In this document: piece by piece, positions 1 to 6,815 of the stretch
How the letters are laid out: the number at the start of each line of letters is the position of its first letter
Position numbering within the stretch: position 1 is the first letter of the stretch
DNA from: an uncultured Clostridia bacterium
GTDB lineage: Bacteria > Bacillota > Clostridia > Lachnospirales > CAG-274
NCBI GenBank assembly: GCA_947628755.1
Contig: CANRBC010000022.1
Span: 1-38,232, forward strand
Reading direction: 5' to 3'
Length of the DNA: 38,232 nucleotides
Position numbers and translations under genes: made by a program
The notes under the pieces: model-generated
The model's input: only the letters and a program-made list of their open reading frames with translations
What the model was told of the DNA's origin: nothing
Database searches by the model: none

Positions 1-169
1 TTACATTTGTTGATATTTGCATTATTGCCAAGAAGGACTTGTTTTATACTGTTTACACAAAAATTTTTAATGGCTCAAAGAAATTATTCTTTTGCTTATG
101 GACACAGAGGGGAGTTTTGGCTCTCATTTTTGCCATAAACAATAAAATATAATTTTATAAAAATTTTTC

Positions 170-198
170 TTGCAATCGACTTTGTTTTGTGGTATTAT
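170..198 (+). promoter_or_regulatory. Promoter of tRNA-Pro
   Basis: TTGCAA (170-175), 17-bp spacer, TATTAT (193-198). It starts transcription about 15 bases before the tRNA. The rest of positions 1-169 is AT-rich and I see no gene in it. Confidence 0.6.
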
Positions 199-217
199 AT
201 TAAGGTACTTGATACGT

Positions 218-291
218 CGGGGCGTAGCGTAGCTTGGTAGCGCGCTTGAATGGGGTTCAAGAGGTCGCAAGTTCAAATCTTGTCGCCCCGA
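218..291 (+). tRNA. tRNA-Pro (anticodon GGG)
   Basis: The sequence folds as a complete cloverleaf. The acceptor stem CGGGGCG (218-224) pairs with CGCCCCG (284-290), followed by discriminator A291. The anticodon stem CTTGA/TCAAG encloses a seven-base loop with anticodon GGG, reading proline codons CCC and CCU. The T arm GCAAG/CTTGT holds loop TTCAAAT. CCA is not encoded, so it must be added after transcription. The terminator hairpin follows within ten bases, so this is a single-gene transcript. Confidence 0.96.
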
Positions 292-298
292 CTTATAA

Positions 299-331
299 AA
301 AAATCTGCTGAATTTTCAGCAGATTTTTTTG
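299..331. terminator. Bidirectional terminator, tRNA-Pro / pectate lyase
   Basis: Stem AATCTGCTGA / TCAGCAGATT with a T run on the + side and, because it is preceded by an A run, also on the - side. It ends the tRNA transcript and the converging lyase gene. Confidence 0.85.
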
Positions 332-336
332 TGCGC

Positions 337-2619
337 TTATTTATTTTTAATGTAATCAAGTATCGCTATGACATCGAGTATGGTATACTTGCCGTCTCTG
401 TTGCCGTCGGAGGCATTTAGTCTGTCCGCATCCTTTATAGGCATAATGTCCGAAATATGCTCCAGAACAGCTTTAGCGTCGGCTCCTTCTATTTTATCGT
501 TTCCGTCAGCGTCGCCTATGAGTATTCCGTCATTGGCAGGATATGTTAATGTAACTTTTGTTACCTTTATACTGCTGTTGGTGGAATGTATATAATATGT
601 GCCTGCTGATGTAATATCATATTTCAGTACAGCCGTTTTCGATACTGAGCCGTTCATATCGCTGACCTCTGTTAAGGAATTGCTGTTTTCGTCCTCCAAT
701 ACAAGTATTCTCTCGCGGCCTGCGTCGTTGTAGAATGTTACGGACAAGTGAGCAGCTCCTGTGGCATTTACCGCTATTGCTCTGTAAGAGCCGCTGCCTG
801 ATGTTCCCTGTCCGCCCAGATTTATGCTGTCTGAGTTTACAGTCACGGTTTTATCGCTTTTTGCTGTAACTGTAAATACTCCTCCTGCCTTTGACCAGTT
901 GCTGTCGAGCGTATCCCGGTTAATATCGCCGGGAACAAGCGTATATATATCTCCGGCTCCGCTGTTGAGCCTTTCGCCTATATGAGAAGCGTATGTAGTG
1001 GCTTCCGTAGAGGTTTCTGTAATATTTGTGGTTGTTTCCGTACTTTCTTCCACATGACCTGAGGGCGCATATACGGAAAGTACAGCCCCTTCCTTCATAA
1101 CGCCTGCCGCCTTAAGTACATCTGCTTTGGCTTGGTTTCCGTCCGTAATATACTCTGCGTCTGTTTTCTTGTTTACGCTGTCGTAGTAGAACAGCTCTGT
1201 ATTTGTATCAAAATTAGGGTAGGGGTTCTTGTTTGCGTTTTTGCCCTTATTCGCAGGTATCTGAAGAGTTCTGTCTGTTGTTATTACCACAGTGCCTGCA
1301 CCGTCGCTCTTAATATCTCTGTCAAATACATCCATATAGGATTTTACAATAGGGTCTCCGTATTTCTCGTTTGCTGTGGTGAGAAATCTCTGTGAATTTT
1401 CAAAATTATTCGCTTCTGAAAGCACCCAGGCGCTTGCTCTTGCGTCAATACATTTTCCGCCGTTAAGGAAATAGTTGTTATAGCTGTGGAGATTGACCTG
1501 TCTTGTAAGAGGCATTCTGGAGCTTACATTGTTGAGATAATTGTGATGCCATGTGGAGTTGTACTGAAGACTGTCATCTCCGCCGCCGTGAAGGGCGGTT
1601 TTGTGGCATCTTTCGTATACGTTATATGAAAATGTAATATTCCTGCAGCCCTTGAAATCAGATGAACCGTCGCCCTCGTGCTTATCCTGTTCCTTTGTTA
1701 CGTCGTATTTGTTTTCACCGATTTTGAAGTAATTGTTGTGCAGCCAGAAGTTCTTGTACTTCTGATTAGATGAGGAGCTGCCCTCAAAGCTGCAGGCGTC
1801 CTCGGGATACTTGGTAAACGTAATGTTCCTTACCTCTATGCTGTTGCATTTCTTAAATGTAAATCCCCATTTTTCAATGGTGGCGTCTGTGCCTATGCCT
1901 TCTACCGTAATATTTTTGGAATCGCTTACGTCCAGCATATTAAAGTAGGAATCCTTTTCGCCGTTGCTTTTGGTGGATATGGTATTGGTAAGACCGTTTA
2001 TGGCAACTATACCCAGATTCTTATCCGTATCCATACTGCCGTTTTCATCTCTTGCCTGAGTATCTATTTTCCCTATTATCCTTACTATAAGGGGAGTAGA
2101 TTTGCCGCAGTTCTGCATTATCTTGGTAATTCCCGTATATGAGCCCAGCTTTACGGTATTTTTGTTTTCATTTGTAACATATACTATCTGAGCGTTGCTC
2201 TTGGGAGTACCGTTGTCGTTATAGCCGCCTATTCCGGAGCTATATTGGAAATGTCCATATCCAGAACGGTCGTGCCTTGCAACGGAAATATTGTTTTTTT
2301 CCATTATCTGTCCCGATGATGCGGTTATTCTGACATCATATATGCCCTGAGAAATACCGACTATATCTGCAACGCAGCCGCTTCCGCTGCGCCTTATAAG
2401 CTCGGCGTCTATGGGAGTATAGGACTGTGTTCCGCTTTTTTTGTATTCCACCGAAGCCTTGGAGGGCTCGCTGTCGTTGCTCCACTGTATATGTATTGCT
2501 TCATACCAGCCATAGCATTGAGTGATAGTCGGCTCAGCGCCCTGCACGCAGAATGTATTGAAATTCAGAAATGAAAAGGTAAATATAAATATAAGTAAGG
2601 ATGAGATAATTTTTTTCAT
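337..2619 (-). CDS. Secreted PL1-type pectate lyase with C-terminal dockerin
   Basis: A 760-residue extracellular enzyme predicted to cut polygalacturonate by beta-elimination. Residues 1-28 form a signal peptide (KK, a hydrophobic run, cleavage near VQGA). The region about 115-450 has the PL1 right-handed helix signatures: repeated N-I-T-F and H-N-N-Y-F turns, and RMPLTR (368-373), which fits the RxPxxR motif carrying the catalytic arginine. A Thr/Glu-rich linker (525-545) leads to a beta-rich module (550-693) that may bind carbohydrate. Residues 700-758 are a type I dockerin with two calcium loops, GDADGNDKIEG and SDGNRDGKYT, for docking to a cohesin. The start has GGGAGG eight bases upstream. 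The next gene upstream, 2629-3009, has the same orientation. Family assignment is firm; exact pectin preference is not. Confidence 0.93.
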   Translation of the reverse strand: MKKIISSLLIFIFTFSFLNFNTFCVQGAEPTITQCYGWYEAIHIQWSNDSEPSKASVEYKKSGTQSYTPIDAELIRRSGSGCVADIVGISQGIYDVRITASSGQIMEKNNISVARHDRSGYGHFQYSSGIGGYNDNGTPKSNAQIVYVTNENKNTVKLGSYTGITKIMQNCGKSTPLIVRIIGKIDTQARDENGSMDTDKNLGIVAINGLTNTISTKSNGEKDSYFNMLDVSDSKNITVEGIGTDATIEKWGFTFKKCNSIEVRNITFTKYPEDACSFEGSSSSNQKYKNFWLHNNYFKIGENKYDVTKEQDKHEGDGSSDFKGCRNITFSYNVYERCHKTALHGGGDDSLQYNSTWHHNYLNNVSSRMPLTRQVNLHSYNNYFLNGGKCIDARASAWVLSEANNFENSQRFLTTANEKYGDPIVKSYMDVFDRDIKSDGAGTVVITTDRTLQIPANKGKNANKNPYPNFDTNTELFYYDSVNKKTDAEYITDGNQAKADVLKAAGVMKEGAVLSVYAPSGHVEESTETTTNITETSTEATTYASHIGERLNSGAGDIYTLVPGDINRDTLDSNWSKAGGVFTVTAKSDKTVTVNSDSINLGGQGTSGSGSYRAIAVNATGAAHLSVTFYNDAGRERILVLEDENSNSLTEVSDMNGSVSKTAVLKYDITSAGTYYIHSTNSSIKVTKVTLTYPANDGILIGDADGNDKIEGADAKAVLEHISDIMPIKDADRLNASDGNRDGKYTILDVIAILDYIKNK

Positions 2620-2628
2620 AGTTCCTCC

Positions 2629-3009
2629 CTATTGTCTGTTAAAATATTCTATACCGTCGTTTGGATTGAAATACGTTCTTATATAGCCTTTCTTTGACAC
2701 GATTACAAATTCGTTGGTATCCTCCAGATAATATACGTCGTCTCCGTCTTCTGCCTCCAGCTTGTGGAGGGCGTCCTTTGACGCCACTACTCTGTTTGCG
2801 CCCTCGAGATACGCCTCCGGAGAATCATACCCCATGGCTATGCCGTGCTTTTCGTAGTGCTTCTCAAGCTGTTCAGGGTATCGGAATGTATACAGTATTT
2901 CTATACCGCTGTCTTGGGGAACGGTATTGTCGGGCTTTTGGGTATAAAAGCCAAACATCACTAATATAAGAGCAATAATGCCTATAATATATTTTTTTAT
3001 TTTCTGCAT
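2629..3009 (-). CDS. Small exported or membrane-anchored toxin-like protein
   Basis: A 126-residue protein. I chose the start at 3009 because AAGGAG lies eight bases upstream; a longer frame from 3051 has no binding site and would begin about at the transcription start. Residues 3-22 (KKYIIGIIALILVMFGFYTQ) are a signal anchor. The outer domain has the pattern Y-T-F-R...L-E-K-H-x-x-K-H-G, then S-x-E-A-Y-L-x-x-A, and ends G-Y-I-R-T-Y-F-N-P-x-D-G-I-E-Y-F-N-R-Q. From memory this resembles C-terminal RNase-like (BECR-fold) domains of polymorphic toxins and phage proteins, where the terminal Arg and His residues are catalytic. That similarity is not verified. No immunity gene is evident beside it. 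It sits ten bases upstream of the lyase and may be co-transcribed with it. Confidence 0.75.
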   Translation of the reverse strand: MQKIKKYIIGIIALILVMFGFYTQKPDNTVPQDSGIEILYTFRYPEQLEKHYEKHGIAMGYDSPEAYLEGANRVVASKDALHKLEAEDGDDVYYLEDTNEFVIVSKKGYIRTYFNPNDGIEYFNRQ

Positions 3010-3039
3010 AGTTATTCTCCTTTGATATATTACATTGTC

Positions 3040-3068
3040 AGTATACACCAATGTCGAAAATTTTTCAA
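3040..3068 (-). promoter_or_regulatory. Promoter of the 2629-3009 gene (and lyase)
   Basis: On the - strand, TTGAAA (3068-3063), 17-bp spacer, TATACT (3045-3040). It is divergent from the + promoter at 3074-3102. Confidence 0.6.
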
Positions 3069-3073
3069 TTATA

Positions 3074-3102
3074 TTTACAAATTTAACGGCTTATGTTAAA
3101 AT
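3074..3102 (+). promoter_or_regulatory. Promoter of the 3141 gene
   Basis: TTTACA (3074-3079), 17-bp spacer, TAAAAT (3097-3102), giving a leader of about 30 bases. Confidence 0.55.
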
Positions 3103-3140
3103 CTAAAATATAGATTTGTTGGAAAAGAGTTGTTTTTTAT

Positions 3141-3740
3141 ATGAAAAAAGAGCTTAACTTATTCAGAATAGGAAAATATATAGGCTGGCGGCAGGATAGG
3201 TTCACAGACCCTTGGATGAAGCTGGGAGGCTGCGGCGCGGTGACCGCCTGCGACAGCTGTATTCACTTTGCAAGGGAATTCGGAATGACAAAGCTATATC
3301 CCTACGATTGCAGAAATCTTACGGAGGAGGACTACGTGGCTTTTTCAAAAATAATGAAGCCCTTTTTAAGTCCCAGAATAAGCGGTATAGATACCCTTGA
3401 AATATATATAGACGGATTGTACGATTATCTGCACAGCGTAGGAGATAACAGCATAAAAATGACCGCTCTATACAGCGACAGCGAGTATAATATGCTAAGA
3501 GATGCCGTTGTCACACGTATAGACAGCGATATACCCGTGCCTGTTCTTCTTTTGAAGCACAAAAACCCTGCCTTCAGCAATTTTGAATGGCATTGGTTTT
3601 GGCTTGGCGGCTATACAGAATATGCAGGGGCGCTTATGGTAAAGGCTGTGACCTACGGCACATATCATTGGCTGGATTTCAGAGAAATGATGTACAGCGG
3701 ATATAGCAAAAAGGGCGGACTTGTGCTTTACGACTTGTAA
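3141..3740 (+). CDS. Uncharacterised protein, possible C39-like cysteine peptidase
   Basis: A 199-residue protein with no clear signal peptide or membrane segment. GGCGAVTACDSC (29-40) resembles the Cys motif of papain-like C39 peptidases, with C31 as candidate nucleophile. HWFWLGGY (151-158) resembles their His motif, and HWLDF (176-180) may hold the third polar residue. The total length fits a single C39-type domain. This is pattern matching, so the peptidase call is tentative; the gene itself is well supported by codon structure, a promoter, a weak GGAAAAGAG binding site and a following terminator. It stands alone between the divergent toxin-like gene and a converging XRE regulator. Confidence 0.8.
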   Translation: MKKELNLFRIGKYIGWRQDRFTDPWMKLGGCGAVTACDSCIHFAREFGMTKLYPYDCRNLTEEDYVAFSKIMKPFLSPRISGIDTLEIYIDGLYDYLHSVGDNSIKMTALYSDSEYNMLRDAVVTRIDSDIPVPVLLLKHKNPAFSNFEWHWFWLGGYTEYAGALMVKAVTYGTYHWLDFREMMYSGYSKKGGLVLYDL

Positions 3741-3781
3741 ATCAAAGGGTTGAAATAAAAAACGAATTTACCCATAAAACG

Positions 3782-3808
3782 AGCCGAGGAATTTCCTCGG
3801 CTTATTTG
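3782..3808 (+). terminator. Terminator after 3141-3740
   Basis: Stem AGCCGAGGAA / TTCCTCGGCT followed by TATTTGG. The T tract is short, so it may be a moderate terminator. Confidence 0.65.
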
Positions 3809-3847
3809 GTGCATTTTCAGACAGTCTGAATCAATACGGAATCGTTT

Positions 3848-4168
3848 TTAATTGTTGTGTTTTTCAAGTATAATTTTTACCAAATCATATATAATTTCTC
3901 TTTGCGCTTTTTTCATTTTACGCATTTCAAGTATCAGCGAAAGCTCCTGTACAGACAAATCTGCATCGGAGTTGTTATAATCAAGTAAGAAATCAATAGA
4001 TACATTTAGCGCAGCTGCCATTTTTTTAAGTGTCTCAAAATCAGGCTGACGTCTGTTTCTGACATATCCGTTCAGCGTAGAAGGAGCTATATTCAGAATA
4101 GCTGCAAAATCCTTTTGAGAAATGTCGCTATCTTCTAAAAGACCGTTTAGCTTATCTGCAAAATCCAT
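3848..4168 (-). CDS. XRE-family transcriptional regulator
   Basis: A 106-residue protein. Residues 6-62 are a lambda-repressor-type helix-turn-helix: Q18-K-D-F-A-A-I-L, then the recognition helix around S30-T-L-N-G-Y, ending I-D-F-L-L-D-Y. The C-terminal third (70-106) is a predicted helix, probably for dimerisation. The binding site AAGGATG precedes the start. Two 18-bp direct repeats lie in the upstream region, and one covers the spacer of a divergent consensus promoter. I infer that this protein is an autoregulating repressor of that promoter. Confidence 0.9.
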   Translation of the reverse strand: MDFADKLNGLLEDSDISQKDFAAILNIAPSTLNGYVRNRRQPDFETLKKMAAALNVSIDFLLDYNNSDADLSVQELSLILEMRKMKKAQREIIYDLVKIILEKHNN

Positions 4169-4221
4169 ATAATCACATCCTTAAAATAATTATATAATAA
4201 AAATGTCATTACCTTGAATTA

Positions 4222-4269
4222 TATGCGAATAGAATATTTAATACTTGACAATATGCGAATAGAATATTA
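4222..4269. repeat. Two 18-bp direct repeats, likely XRE operators
   Basis: ATATGCGAATAGAATATT occurs at 4222-4239 and again, identically, at 4252-4269, 30 bp apart start to start. The right copy fills the spacer and first -10 base of the + promoter at 4246-4274. The left copy lies between that promoter and the regulator gene. Confidence 0.8.
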
Positions 4270-4274
4270 TAATT
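4246..4274 (+). promoter_or_regulatory. Perfect consensus promoter, probably repressor-controlled
   Basis: TTGACA (4246-4251), exactly 17 bp, TATAAT (4269-4274). It reads away from the XRE gene into a stretch without a convincing ORF that ends in a strong hairpin. Confidence 0.8.
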
Positions 4275-4280
4275 TGTTTT

Positions 4281-4412
4281 GTATATATTCTGCTGCTTAT
4301 AAAAATTTGGCATATATACTTTTAAGGTCACAAAGAGGAGATTGATTTAAGTCAGCGTGTCGGCCTTATCGTCACGCCGATGGGACTGCTGTTATATGGC
4401 AGTCCCATTTTA
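4281..4412 (+). ncRNA. Candidate short structured RNA (or remnant transcript)
   Basis: From the expected start of the 4246 promoter to the terminator there are about 130 bases. AGAGGAG at 4334-4340 looks like a ribosome binding site, but no ATG, GTG or TTG gives a usable frame after it: the TTG five bases on meets TAA two codons later. A GTCGGC/GCCGAT hairpin (about 4360-4381) comes just before the terminator stem. It could be a regulatory RNA, a leaderless small peptide gene, or what is left after the repressor's target gene was lost. Confidence 0.4.
4380..4412 (+). terminator. Terminator of the 4281 transcript
   Basis: Stem ATGGGACTGC / GCAGTCCCAT (4380-4408) followed by TTTAT. The T tract exists only on the + side, so it serves the short + transcript and not the permease gene that converges on it. 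Confidence 0.75.
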
Positions 4413-5849
4413 TCTTGGTATGAACATAAGTGTTATAAACATTAATATACCCAGTATAACAAGGGCGGCGTTTATTTTGGTATTATATCCCATGAACAAA
4501 TGAATAAGCACGTATGTTATAACGCCGAAGCCTATGCCAATGAGAAGACTTCCCGTAATAGGCATGAGCATCATAGTGAAAAAGGCGGGTACAGCCTCGG
4601 CTATATCTTCAAAGTTTATTTGCTTTATAACTCCCATCATCATTACTCCCGCCACAATAAGCGTAGTGGCAGTTGCCGCCGATGGCACTACCTTCATAAG
4701 AGGAGTAAACAATACCGATACAAGGAAAAGCAGACCGGTTATTACAGAGGTAAGTCCTGTGCTTCCGCCCTCTATTACGCCTGTGGAGGATTCAATATAT
4801 GTGGATACGCTTGTAGAGCCTAAAAGCGCTCCGACAGCTGTTGTAACAGCGTCTACCTCCAGTATTCTCGGAAGCTCCTTCTTTTCCTTCAGCTTTTCAA
4901 ACTTAACGCCTGCATAATTTCCCATAGCTATGAGCAGTGTCATTGTTTCAAATATATCCATTATACATATAGCGAATATGACTATAAGCACTGTCATAAT
5001 GCTTTTTCCAATATCCCAGGGGGAGGTAGTATCCAGCAGTATATTAAAGTCCAGCTTAAAAGCAAGGCTTGTTATGGGTATACTGTAGCCAAAGCTGCCG
5101 TGTCCCAGAGAATTTATAAGACCCAGAGGAAAAGCAAGCAATATACACACTATTTTTCCTATGAATATAGAGCCGTGTACACGCTTTTTATGCATAATGA
5201 CAATGAATATTACTATTGCTATGGCAAGAACGGCGCTGAGATTGTTCTTATCGGAAAGGTCAAAATTGAAAAAATGCACTCCCGCCTCGGAATAGTCTAT
5301 AATATGCGCCTTTTCTATTCCCGTAAACGCAATAAAAAAGCCTATGCCTGCGCTGACGGCATATTTGATATTGTTGGGTATGATTCTGTGGAGCTTTTCC
5401 TCTGCTCCCGTGGCGGAAAGCACAAAGAAAAGCAGACCGGAAATAAACACTATTGCAAGAGCCTGATTGTAGGTATATCCCAGACCCTTGCATATAGTAT
5501 AGGCAACAAAAGTGCCTATGGCGATACTGGGGCCCTGTACAAAGGGCGTATTTGTAACAATGCCCATAAATATAGACGCAAAGCCCGCCGCAGTAAAGGC
5601 AACCGCAGTCAATGCCACAAGCATTTCGGAAGCCGTGAAATTTCCTGCCACAATGGCGTCCTGTACTATATTGCCGTGAATATCAACAGCGCCGGGAAAT
5701 GCTTCTATAAGTATTTCAGGCACAAGCATTACGGCGTATATTATTGTGAAATAATTGGTTATTCCGGCAATCAGCTCCGTTTTCAGGGAGCTTCCGAATT
5801 CTCTTACCAAAAAATGTTTTCTTAAATATTCCTTTATTCTGTCCCTCAT
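4410..5849 (-). CDS. NCS2-family purine permease (AzgA/PbuG type)
   Basis: A 479-residue polytopic membrane protein predicted to import guanine, hypoxanthine or adenine by proton symport. The N-terminal motif T-E-L-I-A-G-I-T-N-Y-F-T-I-I-Y and the segment G-A-L-L-G-S-T-S-V-S-T-Y-I-E-S-S-T-G are typical of the AzgA branch, and the length is usual. I set the start at 5849 (MRDRIKEY) because GGGAGG lies eight bases upstream. A longer frame to 5906 would start inside the promoter. No purine riboswitch is visible in the short leader. Confidence 0.93.
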   Translation of the reverse strand: MRDRIKEYLRKHFLVREFGSSLKTELIAGITNYFTIIYAVMLVPEILIEAFPGAVDIHGNIVQDAIVAGNFTASEMLVALTAVAFTAAGFASIFMGIVTNTPFVQGPSIAIGTFVAYTICKGLGYTYNQALAIVFISGLLFFVLSATGAEEKLHRIIPNNIKYAVSAGIGFFIAFTGIEKAHIIDYSEAGVHFFNFDLSDKNNLSAVLAIAIVIFIVIMHKKRVHGSIFIGKIVCILLAFPLGLINSLGHGSFGYSIPITSLAFKLDFNILLDTTSPWDIGKSIMTVLIVIFAICIMDIFETMTLLIAMGNYAGVKFEKLKEKKELPRILEVDAVTTAVGALLGSTSVSTYIESSTGVIEGGSTGLTSVITGLLFLVSVLFTPLMKVVPSAATATTLIVAGVMMMGVIKQINFEDIAEAVPAFFTMMLMPITGSLLIGIGFGVITYVLIHLFMGYNTKINAALVILGILMFITLMFIPR

Positions 5850-5877
5850 AAAATACCTCCCGCTGCTTTCTATTTTA

Positions 5878-5906
5878 ATTATTCCCCATTTACGGGAAGT
5901 TGTCAA
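5878..5906 (-). promoter_or_regulatory. Promoter of the purine permease
   Basis: On the - strand, TTGACA (5906-5901), 17-bp spacer, AATAAT (5883-5878). It fixes the permease start downstream, at 5849. Confidence 0.65.
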
Positions 5907-6119
5907 GGGTAATGGTATTTTTTTATTGTAAATTAAAGAAAAATTTTTTCTGTCGGGTATTATATGCCTTCAAATGAAACGTATATTTTTTTCGGTGCGG
6001 ATACAAAAACAAGGCATAATTATTCCTCAATTAAATATAATTGTCAAGTATAATTAACTTTATGAGAAAAATGCACAAATTTTAATAAAATAATAACGTA
6101 AACTTAACGATAAAATATG

Positions 6120-6148
6120 TTGCATATTTTGTTGAATTGAAGTATAAT
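6120..6148 (+). promoter_or_regulatory. Promoter of the hydCBA operon
   Basis: TTGCAT (6120-6125), 17-bp spacer, TATAAT (6143-6148). The stretch between it and the permease promoter (5907-6119) is AT-rich and I see no gene there. The leader, about 150 bases, contains an ATTGC...GCAAT inverted repeat around 6165-6194 and ends in AAGGAGG at 6291-6297. Confidence 0.6.
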
Positions 6149-6305
6149 TATATCTGATGTGAATTGCATTTTTGCATAATTTACGACGCAATCCCTCTAT
6201 TTTACTTATGTTTCGGGAGGTTTTGCAAGGGTAAGTTAAAAAATTGTCAATCTTATACAGACGTATGCTAAAAATGTAAAGTAATTTTAAAGGAGGTTTT
6301 CTTTA

Positions 6306-6815
6306 ATGGAAAAGAAATCGGTTCATGCCTTTAACGGTACGGCTGAACAGGAAGCCCAGCTTAAGGCTGTCATAAAAGAACATCATGACCAGCCTGGCGG
6401 TCTTATGCCCGTGCTTCAGGGAGCACAGGAAATATATGGCTATCTTCCTATTGAGGTTCAGCAGATGATAGCTGACGGTCTTGGCATTTCTCTCTCAGAG
6501 GTGTACGGCGTAGCTACATTCTATTCTCAGTTTTCTCTTACGCCTAAGGGCAAGAACAGAATAAGTGTTTGTCTTGGTACTGCCTGTTATGTTAAGGGGG
6601 CAGACAAGGTCCTTGAGGCTGTTGAAAAGAAGCTGGGTATCAAGAGCGGAGAATGTACAGAGGATGGCTTGTTCTCACTTGATTCCACAAGATGTATAGG
6701 CGCTTGCGGACTTGCTCCCGTTATGATGATAAATGATGAGGTTTACGGCAAGCTGACCCCCGAGCAGATAGACGGAATTATTGATAAGTATGCGAAGGCA
6801 GGTGACGAGCAATGA
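6306..6815 (+). CDS. hydC: [FeFe] hydrogenase subunit HydC (NuoE-like, [2Fe-2S])
   Basis: A 169-residue subunit of the cytoplasmic NAD-linked [FeFe] hydrogenase. It has the NuoE/24-kDa fold: an N-terminal helical part with L-M-P-V-L-Q-G-A-Q-E-I-Y-G-Y-L-P, then a thioredoxin-like domain whose [2Fe-2S] cluster is held by C-L-G-T-A-C and C-I-G-A-C. Length fits HydC/HndA. AAGGAGG lies eight bases before the ATG. The stop overlaps the next start by four bases (ATGA), so HydC and HydB are translationally coupled. Confidence 0.95.
   Translation: MEKKSVHAFNGTAEQEAQLKAVIKEHHDQPGGLMPVLQGAQEIYGYLPIEVQQMIADGLGISLSEVYGVATFYSQFSLTPKGKNRISVCLGTACYVKGADKVLEAVEKKLGIKSGECTEDGLFSLDSTRCIGACGLAPVMMINDEVYGKLTPEQIDGIIDKYAKAGDEQ

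Noticed and set aside
4281..4440. A 21-32 residue ORF reading through 4340-4440 as a type I toxin
   Set aside because: No start codon at a proper distance from the ribosome site, and it crosses the terminator stem.
5850..5906. N-terminal extension of the purine permease to 5906
   Set aside because: It would begin at the -35 box of the permease promoter and has no ribosome binding site.
5850..6000. Purine riboswitch upstream of the permease
   Set aside because: The leader from the promoter to the start is only about 20-30 bases and none of the conserved loop bases are present.
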